From: Arbacia lixula
Lineage: Eukaryota; Echinodermata; Echinoidea; Arbacioida; Arbaciidae
Direction: 5' to 3'
Length of the DNA stretch: 64,000 nt
Assembly: GCA_963669155.1 (NCBI GenBank)
Contig: OZ022596.1
Span: forward strand, 15,980,478-16,044,477
Shown in pieces: positions 1 to 11,269 of the stretch. Position 1 is the stretch's first letter. Each line of letters opens with the position of its first letter. The notes under the pieces are model-generated. The model saw only the letters and a list, made by a program, of their open reading frames with translations, was not told where the DNA came from and ran no database searches. A program made the translations under genes and the position numbers.

Positions 1-170
1 TGTGAACAGTCCTGCCGATGCAGGTCTACTATCTCTGTATCAAATACCTGGCTTAGATCAGACCAGTGTGAAAGCTCCCATAGAAGCAGGTCTTGTATCC
101 ATGTATCGTGTACCTGGAGAAAACCAGACCAGTGTAAACAGTACTAATGTAGGTCTTGTATCTATGTACT
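1..170. repeat. 66-bp minisatellite, about 2.6 units
   Basis: Units start at 1, 67 and 133, each with the pattern tgtgaa...caggtct...tgta...acctgg...gaccag. The third unit decays near 170. The first two units are open in frame 1 and the period is a multiple of three, but the third unit meets a stop, so I do not call it coding. The array may extend to the left of the window. Confidence 0.8.
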
Positions 171-1064
171 ATAGTCTTTAGGAAATACAACAAACAATAT
201 TTTCAGTCTCTTCGCATTGTATATTTTCTTATCTAATTTTGTGAATACTGTAAATTATGATAATAAAATATCTAAATGATTTTTATCATGTATATAAATT
301 TGCTCTACATAAGCAGTATTGAACAGGAGTATACCACTGATGTGTACCAGGTAAAGTCTTGCTCTGTGGAAAGAGTGTGCATTTTATATGAATATAATTA
401 CATGTGGCACCCAGAGAGTTGAATAGAATAGAAATTGAATAGAGGAAGAGGAGAAACTATTATTTGGAAAGTAGTCTTGATGATAGGGTTGGATTGCTAA
501 CACATTCACTGGCCTAGTATAGGGCTGGAGACCATGGTCTTGTGGGTCGAGACAAAGTTGTATCATGTAAAATGGCTGGATTACTCCTGTTGTTGTGATT
601 AGATGCAAGTAGGGATGTTTCTAAGACTTTTTCCAGGCTAGAAGCACAGTTTCAAAACACGCTTTGATTCTAAACTGTTTTTCTAGTCAAGACAGATATC
701 TTAACCCCTAGAAACACATTGAAATCATGTGTCGAGACATCTGGGAATGCAAGATATTTTAAATGCGTTCTATTTCCCGCTCAATCCTGTTTGTGATAAT
801 TGATTGTCTTTCAAATTCCGTCTTTCTTGTGTGTGTGTTTGGATGTATCAACCGTCCTTCCTTTGAAACGCTTTGTGCAATGCTTGCGATGTAATCTATG
901 CAGAATGTAGCATACATTTTCTGAAATCTAGTTGATGTATAGAAGTGTTGTGGCCAATAATGTATTCGTAATTATTATAGAGACATGCAGATTGGTATTC
1001 CTTCCCTATCTCTGTTAGTGACAACCCAAATCTGTTTTGATGTCTCAAATATGCATACTTGTTT
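171..1064. other. intergenic, nothing recognised
   Basis: AT-rich DNA with only short ORFs in all frames and no domain-like translation. I see no repeat or RNA gene in it. Confidence 0.6.
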
Positions 1065-1372
1065 TTAAAGGGAGTATACTGAACTGGGAAGACCAAAAGG
1101 CCTCCACAAGATCTTTGTGAGCAATCTGCTTGCCAATGTTCTCAAGTTCATGTATTGTCCATTTTAGAAACTTGCTGAAAGTGATTTGCCCGCAAATGAT
1201 CCACATTTGGAGTAATTAATTCACAAATGTGGATCATTTGAGGGCAAATAACTTTCGGCAAGTTTCGAAAATGGACAATACATGAACTTAAGACCATTGG
1301 CAAGAAGATTGCTCACGATCACCTTTTGAAGGCCTTTTTTGTCTTCCCAGTACAGTATATATGTATTCCCTT
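1065..1372. mobile_element. palindromic MITE, copy 1 of 2 (TTAA-flanked)
   Basis: The two halves are inverted copies. The left arm runs from aaagggagtatactg through tgtccattttagaaactt; the right arm mirrors it and ends at cagtatatatgtattccctt. The left end abuts TTAA; the right-hand TTAA is mutated. A second copy lies at 62478-62854. There is no coding capacity, so it must have been moved by a transposase made elsewhere. Confidence 0.85.
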
Positions 1373-1814
1373 CAAGCAATTTGATGTATTTGCACCTTGA
1401 ACTTACAATCTATGGAATACATGTACATGTAGAGCATAAACATGTAATGGCATTCCACTTACAGTACGTGTAACAGACCCATTGTTTCCTCTCAATGGAG
1501 ATGGGGCCGCGAGAAATCTTGACGTTGCATTTATTTCAGCACACTGAAAAGATTTATTGATGTGTGACAGTGAGTGAAGCAAGAATTTTTGAGCAATATC
1601 CAATAACTAGGCATTACTTTTGTGACAATTTAGATATAAATATATATGAAATATATTTCATGATTTGTTTGATTGAATATTATTTTGGGGGGTAAATGAA
1701 AATAATTCTTTTTTTGTGTATGTGTGTCTTAATCACATTTTTAAAAATACAAATCTTTTGGCTGATAATTTGCTTAGGATGTTTATTTACGTCCTGAAAA
1801 TGTATAAATGATTA
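1373..1814. other. intergenic, nothing recognised
   Basis: AT-rich; no supported ORF or repeat. Confidence 0.5.
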
Positions 1815-1928
1815 TACAGTGAAACCTGTCTGTAGTGGCCACCCAAGTGAAAAAAATTGTGGCCTTTATAGACAGGTGGCTGCTATAGATAGGTGGCTGT
1901 TTGAGTGGTTTGATAGGTTTGACTGTAT
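1815..1928. mobile_element. short MITE, 'gtagtggccaccc' family, copy 1
   Basis: Starts with acagtgaaacctgtctgtag and ends with ataggtttgactgtat, so the tips are imperfect inverted repeats (acagt...aacct / aggtt...actgt). The inside carries repeated gacaggtggctgctataga blocks. A longer relative lies at 2163-2344. Confidence 0.7.
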
Positions 1929-2162
1929 ATCAACAGTAAGAACAGCATCCAGTGTGAGGCTAGAGATACCCACATCTCGGGTCCTACACCCTTGGACGCT
2001 GCACTCCCAGTGAAAGAGTTATTTGCCCTATAGTGCAGCTAGGTTTAGTCCTGAAAGTCATACCTGTATGGAGAAGCTTGTTCATTTTATCAAAACACCT
2101 CCAGTTCTCTCAAATACTCATTTTGCTTCAGTGCTCATAGTAATGCCCGGATATACCCCAAC

Positions 2163-2344
2163 TACAGTGAAACCTGTCTGTAGTGGCCACCCAAGGGAAA
2201 CAAAAATTGTGTCCTGTATAGACAGGTGGCTGCTAGAGGTAGGTTCTGTAACACATGTTTCTCTCTGGGGGAATTATTTTAGTGGCCACTATAGACAGGT
2301 TGGCTGCTATAGACAGGTGGCTACTAAGACAGGTTCGACTGTAG
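2163..2344. mobile_element. short MITE, 'gtagtggccaccc' family, copy 2
   Basis: Same left tip as the 1815 copy (tacagtgaaacctgtctgta) and a better right tip (acaggttcgactgta). It holds two extra internal tatagacaggtggct units. Copies differ mainly in the number of internal units. Confidence 0.75.
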
Positions 2345-2558
2345 TTCTCAATACATGTACGTTCTTGAAAATGTGCAGAACGGGCTCAAAGTGTGTACGA
2401 ACCGAGTGGACCACGCGCGTTGCATAATTTGTACTCTTTAGAGCATTGAAAGTCTGTATATTGCAGAGATTAAACCTATCATTCCATGAAAACAGTTTGT
2501 CTTGTTTGATTGAATTTGTGTGTGTCTTTTCTTTTTCTGTTTCTGTTATTAGGGGGTG

Positions 2559-2565
2559 AGGGGAA

Positions 2566-2598
<33 letters not shown>

Positions 2599-2634
2599 GG
2601 GGGAGAGGGGGGGGGGGAGGGGGGGGGGGGGGGA
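2559..2634. repeat. poly-G tract with few interruptions
   Basis: About 75 bases that are almost all G on the plus strand. It produces long proline ORFs on the minus strand that are not genes. Its true length in the genome is uncertain because such tracts are hard to sequence. Confidence 0.95.
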
Positions 2635-3479
2635 AGCTTTACAGCCACACCCCTTCTCGCTCTTCCGGTGATCTGTTCTGAACTCTGACATGACTACCAA
2701 AGTGAGCTTGTGCAGCTCATGAGTGTTTGTATTGTAGACTCCCTCAACACATATACAACTCAATGCATGCAACTAATTAGGACGGAGTGAACAGATAGAG
2801 GTGTTGACAGCTTACTGGAGACTCACTTATTGATGTCTCAGCCAAGCTCAGGCTTGCAAGCCCAGTCAGACACATTGCTATTATGTGGGTATGTAAATGT
2901 GCAGGTGAATTGTCAAGAGGCATGTACATTATCAATAGGAGATAGAAGACTCCACAGCCAGTCTCACATTCCTGCATTTAACATGTATATCTCAATGAGA
3001 TCTACCGGAGGAGAGATTACAGCATTGTTGTAGATTAAAAAAAAAAAGAGCACCTGACCTACGAAATCGCCTTAGGGAAAGTGGCGTTGTGTGTACGTCA
3101 CAGCCGGGATATGCTTCACAATGACCATTGTGTATCACACCTGTTAATCCACTAGCAACTTCCATCACCGTGACAATTTCATTAACAATTCCTGATGCTT
3201 CTGGCGGAAAGGAAGCTGCGAATTGGCATGTGTGATGCACAATAACGCCTCCCGTTTCTTACGTCAGACCTGAAGGCCGTTTCGGATGACAGTAGGTCAA
3301 ATTTGACCCCGAGAATATGGTGATTGTTTTCACCCTAATTTCGCTTTTTGGAAAGTGATATAATTTTTGAATGTCATCCGAGCTCATTGTATGGCTTATA
3401 AGCTTTCTGTAGATGAATATCTCCATATTTTTGGATTTTCTATGAATATCACCTTTAAGATCCTCTTGCTTACTTTCCA
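2635..3479. other. intergenic, nothing recognised
   Basis: Only short ORFs without recognisable domains; no repeat seen apart from a short A-run near 3036. Confidence 0.5.
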
Positions 3480-3910
3480 ATGTTTGATGAAAGCAGCTCC
3501 GGTCTATCTTCAGAATATTCACCCTCCCGCAACTTGCGCTCAGGCAAAAAATCATTCTTAGTACATGTAGTTCCTGCCAACAATACCCAGTCTTATGGTC
3601 CCCTTATGGTTCCCGATCTTTTTATTCAGCATCCCCTCAACTTTGAAACAATCTACCTCAGAGCATAAAACAAGCAGACTCAACAGACAAATTTAAATCT
3701 ATGTTAAAGACCTACTTTTTCGTTAAATAGACTTTCTTTAGCAAATGCAGCTTCAACTGCACTGTCAATTGTCAACATGTACAGGTGTATAATTCAATTT
3801 TAGCTGAATTCATTGTCTTTCTATTCATTTTTTTCCTTAAGCGCTTAGAGACATTCTTTGTGATAAGCGCTATATAAATGCTGTTAATTATTATTATTAT
3901 TATTATCATT
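3480..3910 (+). mobile_element. 5'-truncated LINE, 3' end only (CR1/L2-like)
   Basis: Translation gives the conserved C-terminus of many CR1/L2/Rex-type reverse transcriptase ORFs: PSRNLRSGKKSFL, then a NTQSYG-like block, then in another frame LPQSIKQADSTDKFKSMLKTY. It is followed by a 3' UTR with gataagcgctatataaatgc and a (TTA)n tail at about 3887-3905. The coding part changes frame at least once, between the NTQSYG block and the LPQSI block (around 3.6 kb), so this is a dead 3' fragment. I base the clade call on the residue pattern and tail only. Confidence 0.75.
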
Positions 3911-4111
3911 ACTAATGCAATATATTTATACAGTATCATTTTCTTTTCATTTTGCGAGGTATTTACATAATTTTGTGCACCTTGAAAAAGGGGACTACCT
4001 GGCCTCTGGCGACGTCGATATAATTTGATCGACAGTTAGCCGTAAATATGTCAGGACGTTGTCAAAGCAGATGTTGGATCTAGGAATTATTGAACACTCC
4101 ATGCAACCCTA

Positions 4112-4481
4112 AAGCCCCTTTCATACTGAAGGTGAAGTGAAGTTGCTCCGGAGTAACTCCGGGTTGAGTTGATCCACTTGTACTGCGGACCGACTTTGTA
4201 CCCCCTTTCATATTACATGTAGAAGCACCGCAGCGGTATATCCGCTGTCGTTTCCATGGTGTCCAAGGAGTTCGCGTGGCCGAATTCACAGCGATAAGCA
4301 CATATCGCATTTCCGGTGCGGAGTAACTCCGTTTGTTAACCCTCTTCTCGAAGTGGGTTGAGTACTCCACTTTGAATCCGGATTGAACAAATCTCAGAAT
4401 TTTCATATTGCCCACTAAAGTGGAGTAACTCCTCCTAAACTCCGGAGTAACACCACTTCGGCTCTCAATATGAAAGGGGCC
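4112..4481. mobile_element. MITE with GCCCCTTTCATA ends
   Basis: Left tip agcccctttcatactgaa and right tip tcaatatgaaaggggcc are inverted repeats. The inside is rich in ggagtaactcc and its reverse complement, giving several nested inverted repeats. No ORF of interest. Confidence 0.8.
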
Positions 4482-4494
4482 GGGTATAAGGGTA

Positions 4495-4752
4495 GTAAAG
4501 GGATAGTCAATCTAAAGAAAAGTTGGCTTCAATAAAAGCAGAAACATAGTCAGTGATATTAGTGAAGATTTGAGGGAAATCCATGGAAGGATAAGAAAGG
4601 TATGATCTTTTGAAATCAAAAATCAAAACTATAAAAAAATTATAACTTTCTTATTCTTTGACGGATTTTGGTCAAATCTTCACTAATATTTAAATTTCAT
4701 GTTTGTCCTTTTATTGAAACAAACTTACTTTCAGGGTGAACTATCACTTTAA
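4495..4752. mobile_element. palindromic MITE (AAAGGGATAGT ends)
   Basis: Left half (taaagggatagtcaatc...gtgaagatttg) and right half (caaatcttcacta...gggtgaactatcacttt) are inverted copies of about 120 bases. The right end sits at a TTAA. A half-copy of the same family lies at 25083-25216. Confidence 0.75.
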
Positions 4753-4846
4753 CGTAAAATAAAGAGTGACGTTATGAAGATAACACTTTGATACATTTTG
4801 TTTTGATGCATTTTTATACATACCGCATCATGATTTGCTTGTTTGA

Positions 4847-4851
<5 letters not shown>

Positions 4852-4887
<36 letters not shown>
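4852..4887. repeat. poly-T tract
   Basis: Uninterrupted run of T. It could be the tail of a retroposed sequence, but no recognisable element adjoins it. Confidence 0.9.
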
Positions 4888-4894
<7 letters not shown>

Positions 4895-5139
4895 GGACGT
4901 GATTTTTCAGACTGAGCTTTCTCGTATTTGACTGATTTTCCATTGTATGTGTTAGAATTAATAATTTCAACTTCAAAAAACTTGGAAAAAATTATGCTCC
5001 AATGTTCAAAAACATAGTGTCTTGTGTGCTGAAGCTTACATAAAAATTAATCACAAGATGTGTGTCAATGAAACATGCTGGCACAATGACTTGTTGATTG
5101 AGTGGCTATATGAGTGACGAGTGTGCATGGGTGGAAATC

Positions 5140-5267
5140 CCGGGGAGGGGGGGGGGGGGGGGGGACGTGTCCACCATACTGTTTTAGTTCCTGTACCCCC
5201 ACAATTTCAAGTATCCCCCCCCCCCTCAGAGCACCCGCTCAACGGGTACTTCTTGAGGAAAAACATG

Positions 5268-5298
<31 letters not shown>

Positions 5299-5300
5299 CT
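5140..5300. repeat. G-run, C-runs and (CA)n cluster
   Basis: A G-run near 5143-5164, C-runs near 5215 and 5270, and (ca)n at 5284-5298. Long ORFs here only translate these runs. Confidence 0.9.
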
Positions 5301-5388
5301 TCGAGGAGCCATTTCCGCCCATGCGTGTGTGGGTTATTAGCGCACAAATTAATGCAACGGTGATTTTGACGGTAGGACGCACACCCGT

Positions 5389-5458
5389 CGTCTTCTTCTT
5401 CTTCTTCTTCTTCTTCTTCTTCTTCTTCTTCTTCTCCTTCTTCTACTTCTTCTTCTTC
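5389..5458. repeat. (TTC)n microsatellite at the LINE 3' end
   Basis: About 23 TTC units with two interruptions. It directly abuts the T-run that is the poly-A tail of the minus-strand LINE. A shorter (TTC)n of the same phase family lies beyond the other end of the LINE at 11270-11291. Confidence 0.95.
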
Positions 5459-5692
5459 TTTTTTTTTTGTAATTCATGTTTTATTGATCCTTTTCATCAA
5501 AATATACATAACAAAACATTCATGGTGTAATGGATCACATTTTGAAGTTCAGATGACATTGGCATATAAAATAACATGTCTAACATACAAAATAGTATAA
5601 AATAAGAAAACATATATGTTTGTTAACAACAACAACAAAAATTCAGGCACTTGGCCTATAAAAAATAAACATAACAAAAATAGCCTTCTGCT

Positions 5693-8600
5693 TTATCGCC
5701 TCTTTAAAGTATTCAGAATGATAGCCCACTTGCCATCATGTTTTCCTAATTTGCATTTCCTTTGTGCTATGGTGTGTTCAACAGTTTCAAATGATAAAAG
5801 AAAGTTACAAAAATGGGAGAGAGTAGGTTTTGTTTCGTCACATCGACATCTAAAAATATATTGTTTACCTGAAAGGAGCAGAAAGTTCAATATAAATATA
5901 TTTCTGGGAATTTGGGGCTTACAGATACCAAAAAGAACATAACTTTCTGAGAGGAAATCAGGAAGATCTAGTGAAGCAAAAAGTGTACCAACATTATTCC
6001 AAAATTGGTTAACGACATGGCAAGAATAAAAAAGATGCACTAGAGATTCTGGTGATACTTTACAAAATGTACAAAGTGTATCCGTTACCTTTTTAATACG
6101 GAATAACCAAACCTTGGTAGGAATCAAATTATTAAGAATCTTGAATTGTAAAGCTCGAAGTCTCGTATCTATAGTAATACGTAGAGGTAGTTTTAAAAGT
6201 TCTCTTACTTCTTCTTGTTGAAACCCATAGGTGTCTTTTAAACGTGTAAATATATTTGAAATTGATGGGTTATTTTCCTCCATAAAAAATGTGTAAAAAA
6301 TGTACTTTGGTACACCTATTACTTCTCTAGTGATGCCATCAATAGTTAAAGTTGGAATCAATGAAATGTTGTCAACATTGGGATGAAAGTTTTGAGATAG
6401 AAAAAATGATTTCCATCTTGATGGCATAAACTTGTAACAGTCGAGAAGCAGAAAGTATTCAACAAATGTTAAGCCTTTATTTTTGGCATCTTTCCATCTT
6501 AATGGTCTGCCATACTCGTCCAACATATGTGACACCTTAACAAAACCTTTGTTTTTTTTATCTCTGGCTTATAAAAAGATTTTCCATTTTGTAACATACA
6601 TCTGTTATTCCACAGTATTTGGTCACATATTTTAATGTTTTTCTGAAATACTGTGCTCCAACTAATCATGACATCTTTATACCATTCAGGAATTGTCAAG
6701 TTTAAAATATTAAGGTCATAATTACAATGAAATATAAAGTCACCACCTACATTTTGAAGTTATGTCAACAGAATAATCTTCCATCCCTTTGAATTGGATG
6801 TAAAAACTCTTTGTATCCACTTGACTTTTTGCACTTGTAAAAGAGATTTTAAACAAATCATTTTGAGCCCTCCATCTTCATACTGCTTAACAAGTATCTG
6901 CCTTTTGATCCTGTCAGGGCCGTTCCAAATGAACCCCAAAACTAACTTATTGACTTCTTTTATATAATAATCTGGGATTTTTGACAGACTTGCAAGGTAA
7001 AGTAATTGCGAAAAAGCAAAGGTTTTGACAATTTGTATTTTGCCTATTAAGGATAAATGACGAGCTTTCCATAAATTCAACTGTACTCTAATTTTCTCAA
7101 GTGTTCTTTGCAATTGTGAAGAGAAAACATTGGGTGAATACGCTATATCTACTCCGAGAATTGTCAAAGACTTCTCGAACTGAATATTCTCTAGTGAATG
7201 TTGATTATCTTTACAGGCTCCTATCCACATTGCCTTTGTTTTGGAGATATTGATAGAGAGTGATGATTCCTTTCGGAAATTCTGAAGTGTATTCAAAAGA
7301 TGTCTAAATGAAATATTGTCTGAAAGGAAAACCGTTATGTCGTCCGCGTACATCGACAGTTTCAATTCTAAATTGTCAGATATTTTCAAACCATGTATTG
7401 TCTTGTTTTCACGAATGCTTATAGCAAATGTCTCTATAGCTAAAACAAACAAATAAGGACTCAATGGGTCCCCCTGCCTAACACCTCTTTCAACAGGAAA
7501 ATAACCCGATGACAGACCCCGATTCGTTACCGCACTTTCTAAATTGGTATATAAAACTTTAATAAAATTACAAAATCCTTCTCCAAAATTGAATGATCGG
7601 AGGACGTTCAACAAAAAAGAATGGTCTAGTGAATCGAACGCCTTTTGGAAGTCCAAAGTTAATAAAATTCCTGGAATATTTTTCAATTCAGAAAAGAAAA
7701 GAGCGTCTTTAACTGTCCTGACAGCTTCTCCAATAAATCTGTCCTTTATAAATGCTACCTGATCAGGGTGAATCAGATCCAGTAGAACTTTCTTTAATCT
7801 TTCTGCAAGAGCTTTAGAACCAATTTTCAAATCAACATTCACTAGAGTGATGGGTCGGTAATTTTCGATTAACATTTTGTCTTTACCTTTTTTTGATATG
7901 AGTGTAATCAAACCTTGTCTTTGTGAACTAGAAAGTTTACCTTGTTGAAAACTGTAGTTAAGATTATCTACCAAAAGCTGTCCAATTTTACCCCAGAACT
8001 TGCGATAGAACTCGACCGTTAAACCGTCATTTCCCGGTGACTTGTTTTTTGACATAAGTAATAGGGAAGATGTACATTCCTCTAACGTTAATGGCAAGTC
8101 ACATTTACTCTTGGCGTCCGAGGGTAACTTTGGAATATTTTCTTGTCCTAAGAATAAGGAGTTTTGCCTCGAGTCGACATTAGGCTTTCTATATAATTGT
8201 GTATAGAATGATTTTATTTCAGAATTAATATTTTTCATATCTGTAAGTATGGAATCGCCTTGCTTCAGCTTAAGAATTGATGATTTATTTTTGTGGCCTT
8301 TTTCTAAATTTAGAAAAAATTTAGTATTTTTTCCCCGAATTCCATCCAATTTGCTTTCGACCTTAATATAATGCCTTGTGTTATATAATCTAAATAAGAC
8401 TCATATTCGCTTTCGATCTTTTTATATTCCTCAACATGCTTTTCACCCTCGGAATCCAACAGAAACTGCAACCTTTTAAGCCTGTTTTCCAGTTCTCTTC
8501 GCCTTTCTTTCCTTTTCCGTGCCTTTTCAATACTGTAATTATGCGAAAATAGGCGAATATACTTGAGAAATTCCCAACCTATTCTCATATCATCAAATTG

Positions 8601-9461
8601 TGAAATATCTTTTATCCACAGATCTAAATTTTTCGTCATTTCAGAACAAAACACTTCATCGTCGCATAGGGTATTATTAAATTTCCAATTCATAGCATTA
8701 CATCTTGTTTCTTCTTGTACTTTAAATTCTAAAATAATAGCCAAATGATCAGAACCCACTCCGGGTATCATATCTACCTTGCTAATATAATCCTGCAGGG
8801 TCTCGGAGACAAACCAAATATCTAATCTACTTTGGATTAAAGGCCGCAATTGTTTCCAAGTATATTTACGCGTGATAGGGTTACGTACACGCCATATATA
8901 AATGACATCTAAATCACTCTGTAATTTTTTAAGTTGACTGATTACTGCTTGCGAGGTTGTTGGATGACCACCTTGTCTGTCAACATTCACGTTAAAAATC
9001 ACGTTAAAATCGCCCCCAATTAAAAGAGGAGTGGTTGCGATGTTATCAAAAGAATTTAAGGTACATAATAAATTATCAAAAAATATTTTTTGTTCATGTA
9101 TCTTATCAGCTGTTGGTGCATAAACGTTACAAATTATAAATTCATTGCCGTCTATAATCATTCTTAAAATCAAATATCTACCATTACCTGAAACATGTTT
9201 GGAGATGATTTTATAATCTAGTTTTGAATTGATAAGTATCATGACCCCACTACTATGAGGAGATCCATGACAAAAGAGTACATCACCGCCCCATTCTGAA
9301 GACCAACTACTTTCTATGTCTTCTGAACTATATGTTTCTTGTAGGAGAGCAATGTCTATTTCTTTTTCTCGCAACCAACTAAATACCTTTTGCCTCCGCA
9401 ACCCTGATCTTAGACCTCTTACATTCAGAGACAAAAAATTAATGCTCGTTTCACAACCCAT
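5693..9461 (-). pseudogene. LINE ORF2: APE endonuclease + reverse transcriptase (broken)
   Basis: ORF2 nicks target DNA and reverse-transcribes the LINE RNA. The endonuclease (9461 to about 8.6 kb) keeps its catalytic blocks: LNVRGL, LLQETY, GGDFNV and SDHLAI. The RT (about 8.1-6.8 kb) keeps NYRPITLVNVDLKIGSKALA, FQKAFDSLDH, GVRQGDPLSP and the active-site YADD (LSMYADDITVFL). The C-terminal part (6535-5693) ends in a knuckle of form C-x2-C-x8-H-x4-C (CTFCKVSPESLVHLFYSC). Three lesions are visible: a frame change near 8.32 kb in the KANWMEFGEK region, an in-frame TAA at 6760-6762, and a frame change near 6.54 kb in an A-run. All three are small, so the copy died recently. It is one element, not several fragments. 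Confidence 0.93.
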
Positions 9462-10178
9462 AGCAAGGTATCACACATGTATCTGTAACTTTGATATACA
9501 TGTACATGTACCAATCCACAAACACATAACCATGCAACCTACATGTACTTACGACAGGTGTCAGATGTATTTGGCTTGCATCTGTAACATAAAGAAGCCT
9601 AAATACAACTTTCCACTGTTGCGAACACCATTCTGAAGTATCATTACAAATGCTAATGTAAATTTCAAAATTATGCATTGAGCAACTGCCTTGTACTTGT
9701 TTTCCAACACTTGGAATTTGTTTTGCTTTTAGCTGACGCAAGAGAACTATCAAAAGAACATCTCTGGCAAAGGCAAACTATGTACATAAAAACAATATAC
9801 AAAGAAAGTTTAAATGTGTATAAACACTTGTCCACAAACAAATACATTGATAAATGTGAAAAATTAAGACACGTCTGACTGATCGAATGCTTAACATGAG
9901 GAACATGTCAAAGACATGAAATCCTGAAGGAGCTAACGAACCCACCCTTTAACATGTTCACAAAATTAATAAATATTGCTGGAGGGAGAACCATAACGTG
10001 GCAGAGAGAATCTAATCAATACAGTAAATAGAGCAGATATATATCAGTATCAAGTCACTGATCAAAAGTTGTGTGTTCATTTCCAATGTCAGTAGCACTT
10101 TGTGTTCAATAAAGTAAATGAACTTGAGTTTTGTTCTCTGTAATTGTAAATGAAATGAAGACCGTGAATGCAGGACCG

Positions 10179-11069
10179 CTATCCTTTATGTATTTCCCAT
10201 TTCTGGGTACCTTTTTCTCTGTAGAAGAGGACCACTTTTGCTCCAACAACAGTTATTTTTGTAGACAGCTTCTTTTCTTTTCTCAACTTGTATGCAACTT
10301 TGGATAACTCACGGCGTGTTGCCTTCAATGCTGGAGGCAAGTCTGTTCTTACTGTAAGCCGAGATGTTTCTTGTGAACCAGGTGGGTATTCGACTCCTCC
10401 TGTGGTGTTTCCAGTCGAAACATCTGTGGCGACTCTCTTCTTGTAAGCTCGCTCTTCAAACGCAGCAAGGACTCGATTACGTTGTGACATATAGACAAAC
10501 TTGGCTATGATAGGATGGGGGACACCCTCTTGTGAGTGACGTTGAGGTAACCTGTGCACGTTGATAAGGCAAATGGCCCCCGCTTCCTCTTTGCTTAGAC
10601 CCAGTAGAGTAAAAACATGGCGAATCACGGCATAGACATTTTCTCCTTGCTCCATTTTGACCCCGTAGAATAAAAGATTATTCTTCCTCTGGTATATCTC
10701 TGATTCGATGAGCTTTGTACGAAGTTGATCAACCTCCTTTCTTAGGTTGCTTTCAATCTGAGGAAGCTTCTCTTTCTCGATAATGTCGACCTTCGATGCA
10801 TTAAAATCAACTGCTGCTTCTAAGTCATCCACTTTCGTCTTGATCTGATCCAAATTGTGTTGTAATCCGTCTAACTTTGCACAGACTCTAACTTCAGATT
10901 CCCGTATAGAGCGCATGACATCTGCGAGCGTGAATGCACTCTCCGGTTCGCCCGTGCCCTCCGGCGTTGGTGTGCCGGTTTGTGCGGTTGACGGTATAGA
11001 TTGTTTGGTGCGTTGGCCCTCGGTCTCGGACGACATCGTTGCACTTCTTAAGAAATACGACTTTTCCAT
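10179..11069 (-). CDS. LINE ORF1 protein (L1 ORF1p-like, RNA-binding)
   Basis: This 296-residue protein would coat the LINE RNA and act as nucleic-acid chaperone in the retrotransposition particle. Residues 1-45 are Ser/Thr/Pro-rich and disordered. About 55-125 is a coiled coil with heptad-like leucines (DGLQHNLDQIKTKVDDLEAAV, then the QIESNLRKEVDQL stretch), which in L1 ORF1p drives trimerisation. About 128-215 is an RRM-like domain starting RKNNLLFYGVK and including VHRLPQ and PIIAKFVYMSQRNRVLAAF. About 230-296 is a basic C-terminal domain (TVRTDLPPALKATRRELSK, then KKLSTKITVVGAKVVLFY). The frame is fully open. The start is the first ATG of the frame, and an in-frame ATG follows at residue 12. 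Assignment rests on motif pattern, not on an alignment. Confidence 0.85.
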   Translation of the reverse strand: MEKSYFLRSATMSSETEGQRTKQSIPSTAQTGTPTPEGTGEPESAFTLADVMRSIRESEVRVCAKLDGLQHNLDQIKTKVDDLEAAVDFNASKVDIIEKEKLPQIESNLRKEVDQLRTKLIESEIYQRKNNLLFYGVKMEQGENVYAVIRHVFTLLGLSKEEAGAICLINVHRLPQRHSQEGVPHPIIAKFVYMSQRNRVLAAFEERAYKKRVATDVSTGNTTGGVEYPPGSQETSRLTVRTDLPPALKATRRELSKVAYKLRKEKKLSTKITVVGAKVVLFYREKGTQKWEIHKG

Positions 11070-11269
11070 TAGAAGTGGTACTAAAGGCTAGAGTAATGTG
11101 TTCAGTTATTCACTAATGGCAAATTAATTCAATGTTTGAGCTTACCAAAACAAAAGAGTCCCTCCAAAATAAGTGAAAAAGCGGTGGGGTCGAGAGCTCC
11201 CAAAATTACACGTCCTCCATGTTTAAAGCCGTCAATCCATGTTTAAAGCCGTCTTTAAAGTTTTTCAAG

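Larger units (their letters stand above)
5459..11269 (-). mobile_element. Near-full-length LINE, Tx1/L1 group
   Basis: A two-ORF non-LTR retrotransposon read right to left: 5' UTR (about 11070-11269), ORF1 (11069-10179), a roughly 0.7-kb inter-ORF gap, ORF2 (9461-5693), a 3' UTR with AATAAA (5485-5480 on the minus strand) and a short A-tail at 5468-5459. ORF1 is an L1-type RNA-binding protein; ORF2 has an APE endonuclease, a reverse transcriptase and a C-terminal CCHC knuckle, the layout of the L1 and Tx1 clades. The few lesions in ORF2 and an open ORF1 suggest a fairly young insertion. The 5' border is my estimate: the only landmark is the (TTC)n at 11270. Confidence 0.92.

Noticed and set aside
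2307-2772. Proline-rich ORFs on the minus strand
   Set aside because: They are translations of the poly-G tract and have no domain outside it.
5114-5530. Gly/Pro/Phe-rich ORF on the plus strand
   Set aside because: It strings together a G-run, C-runs, (CA)n and (TTC)n, all simple repeats.
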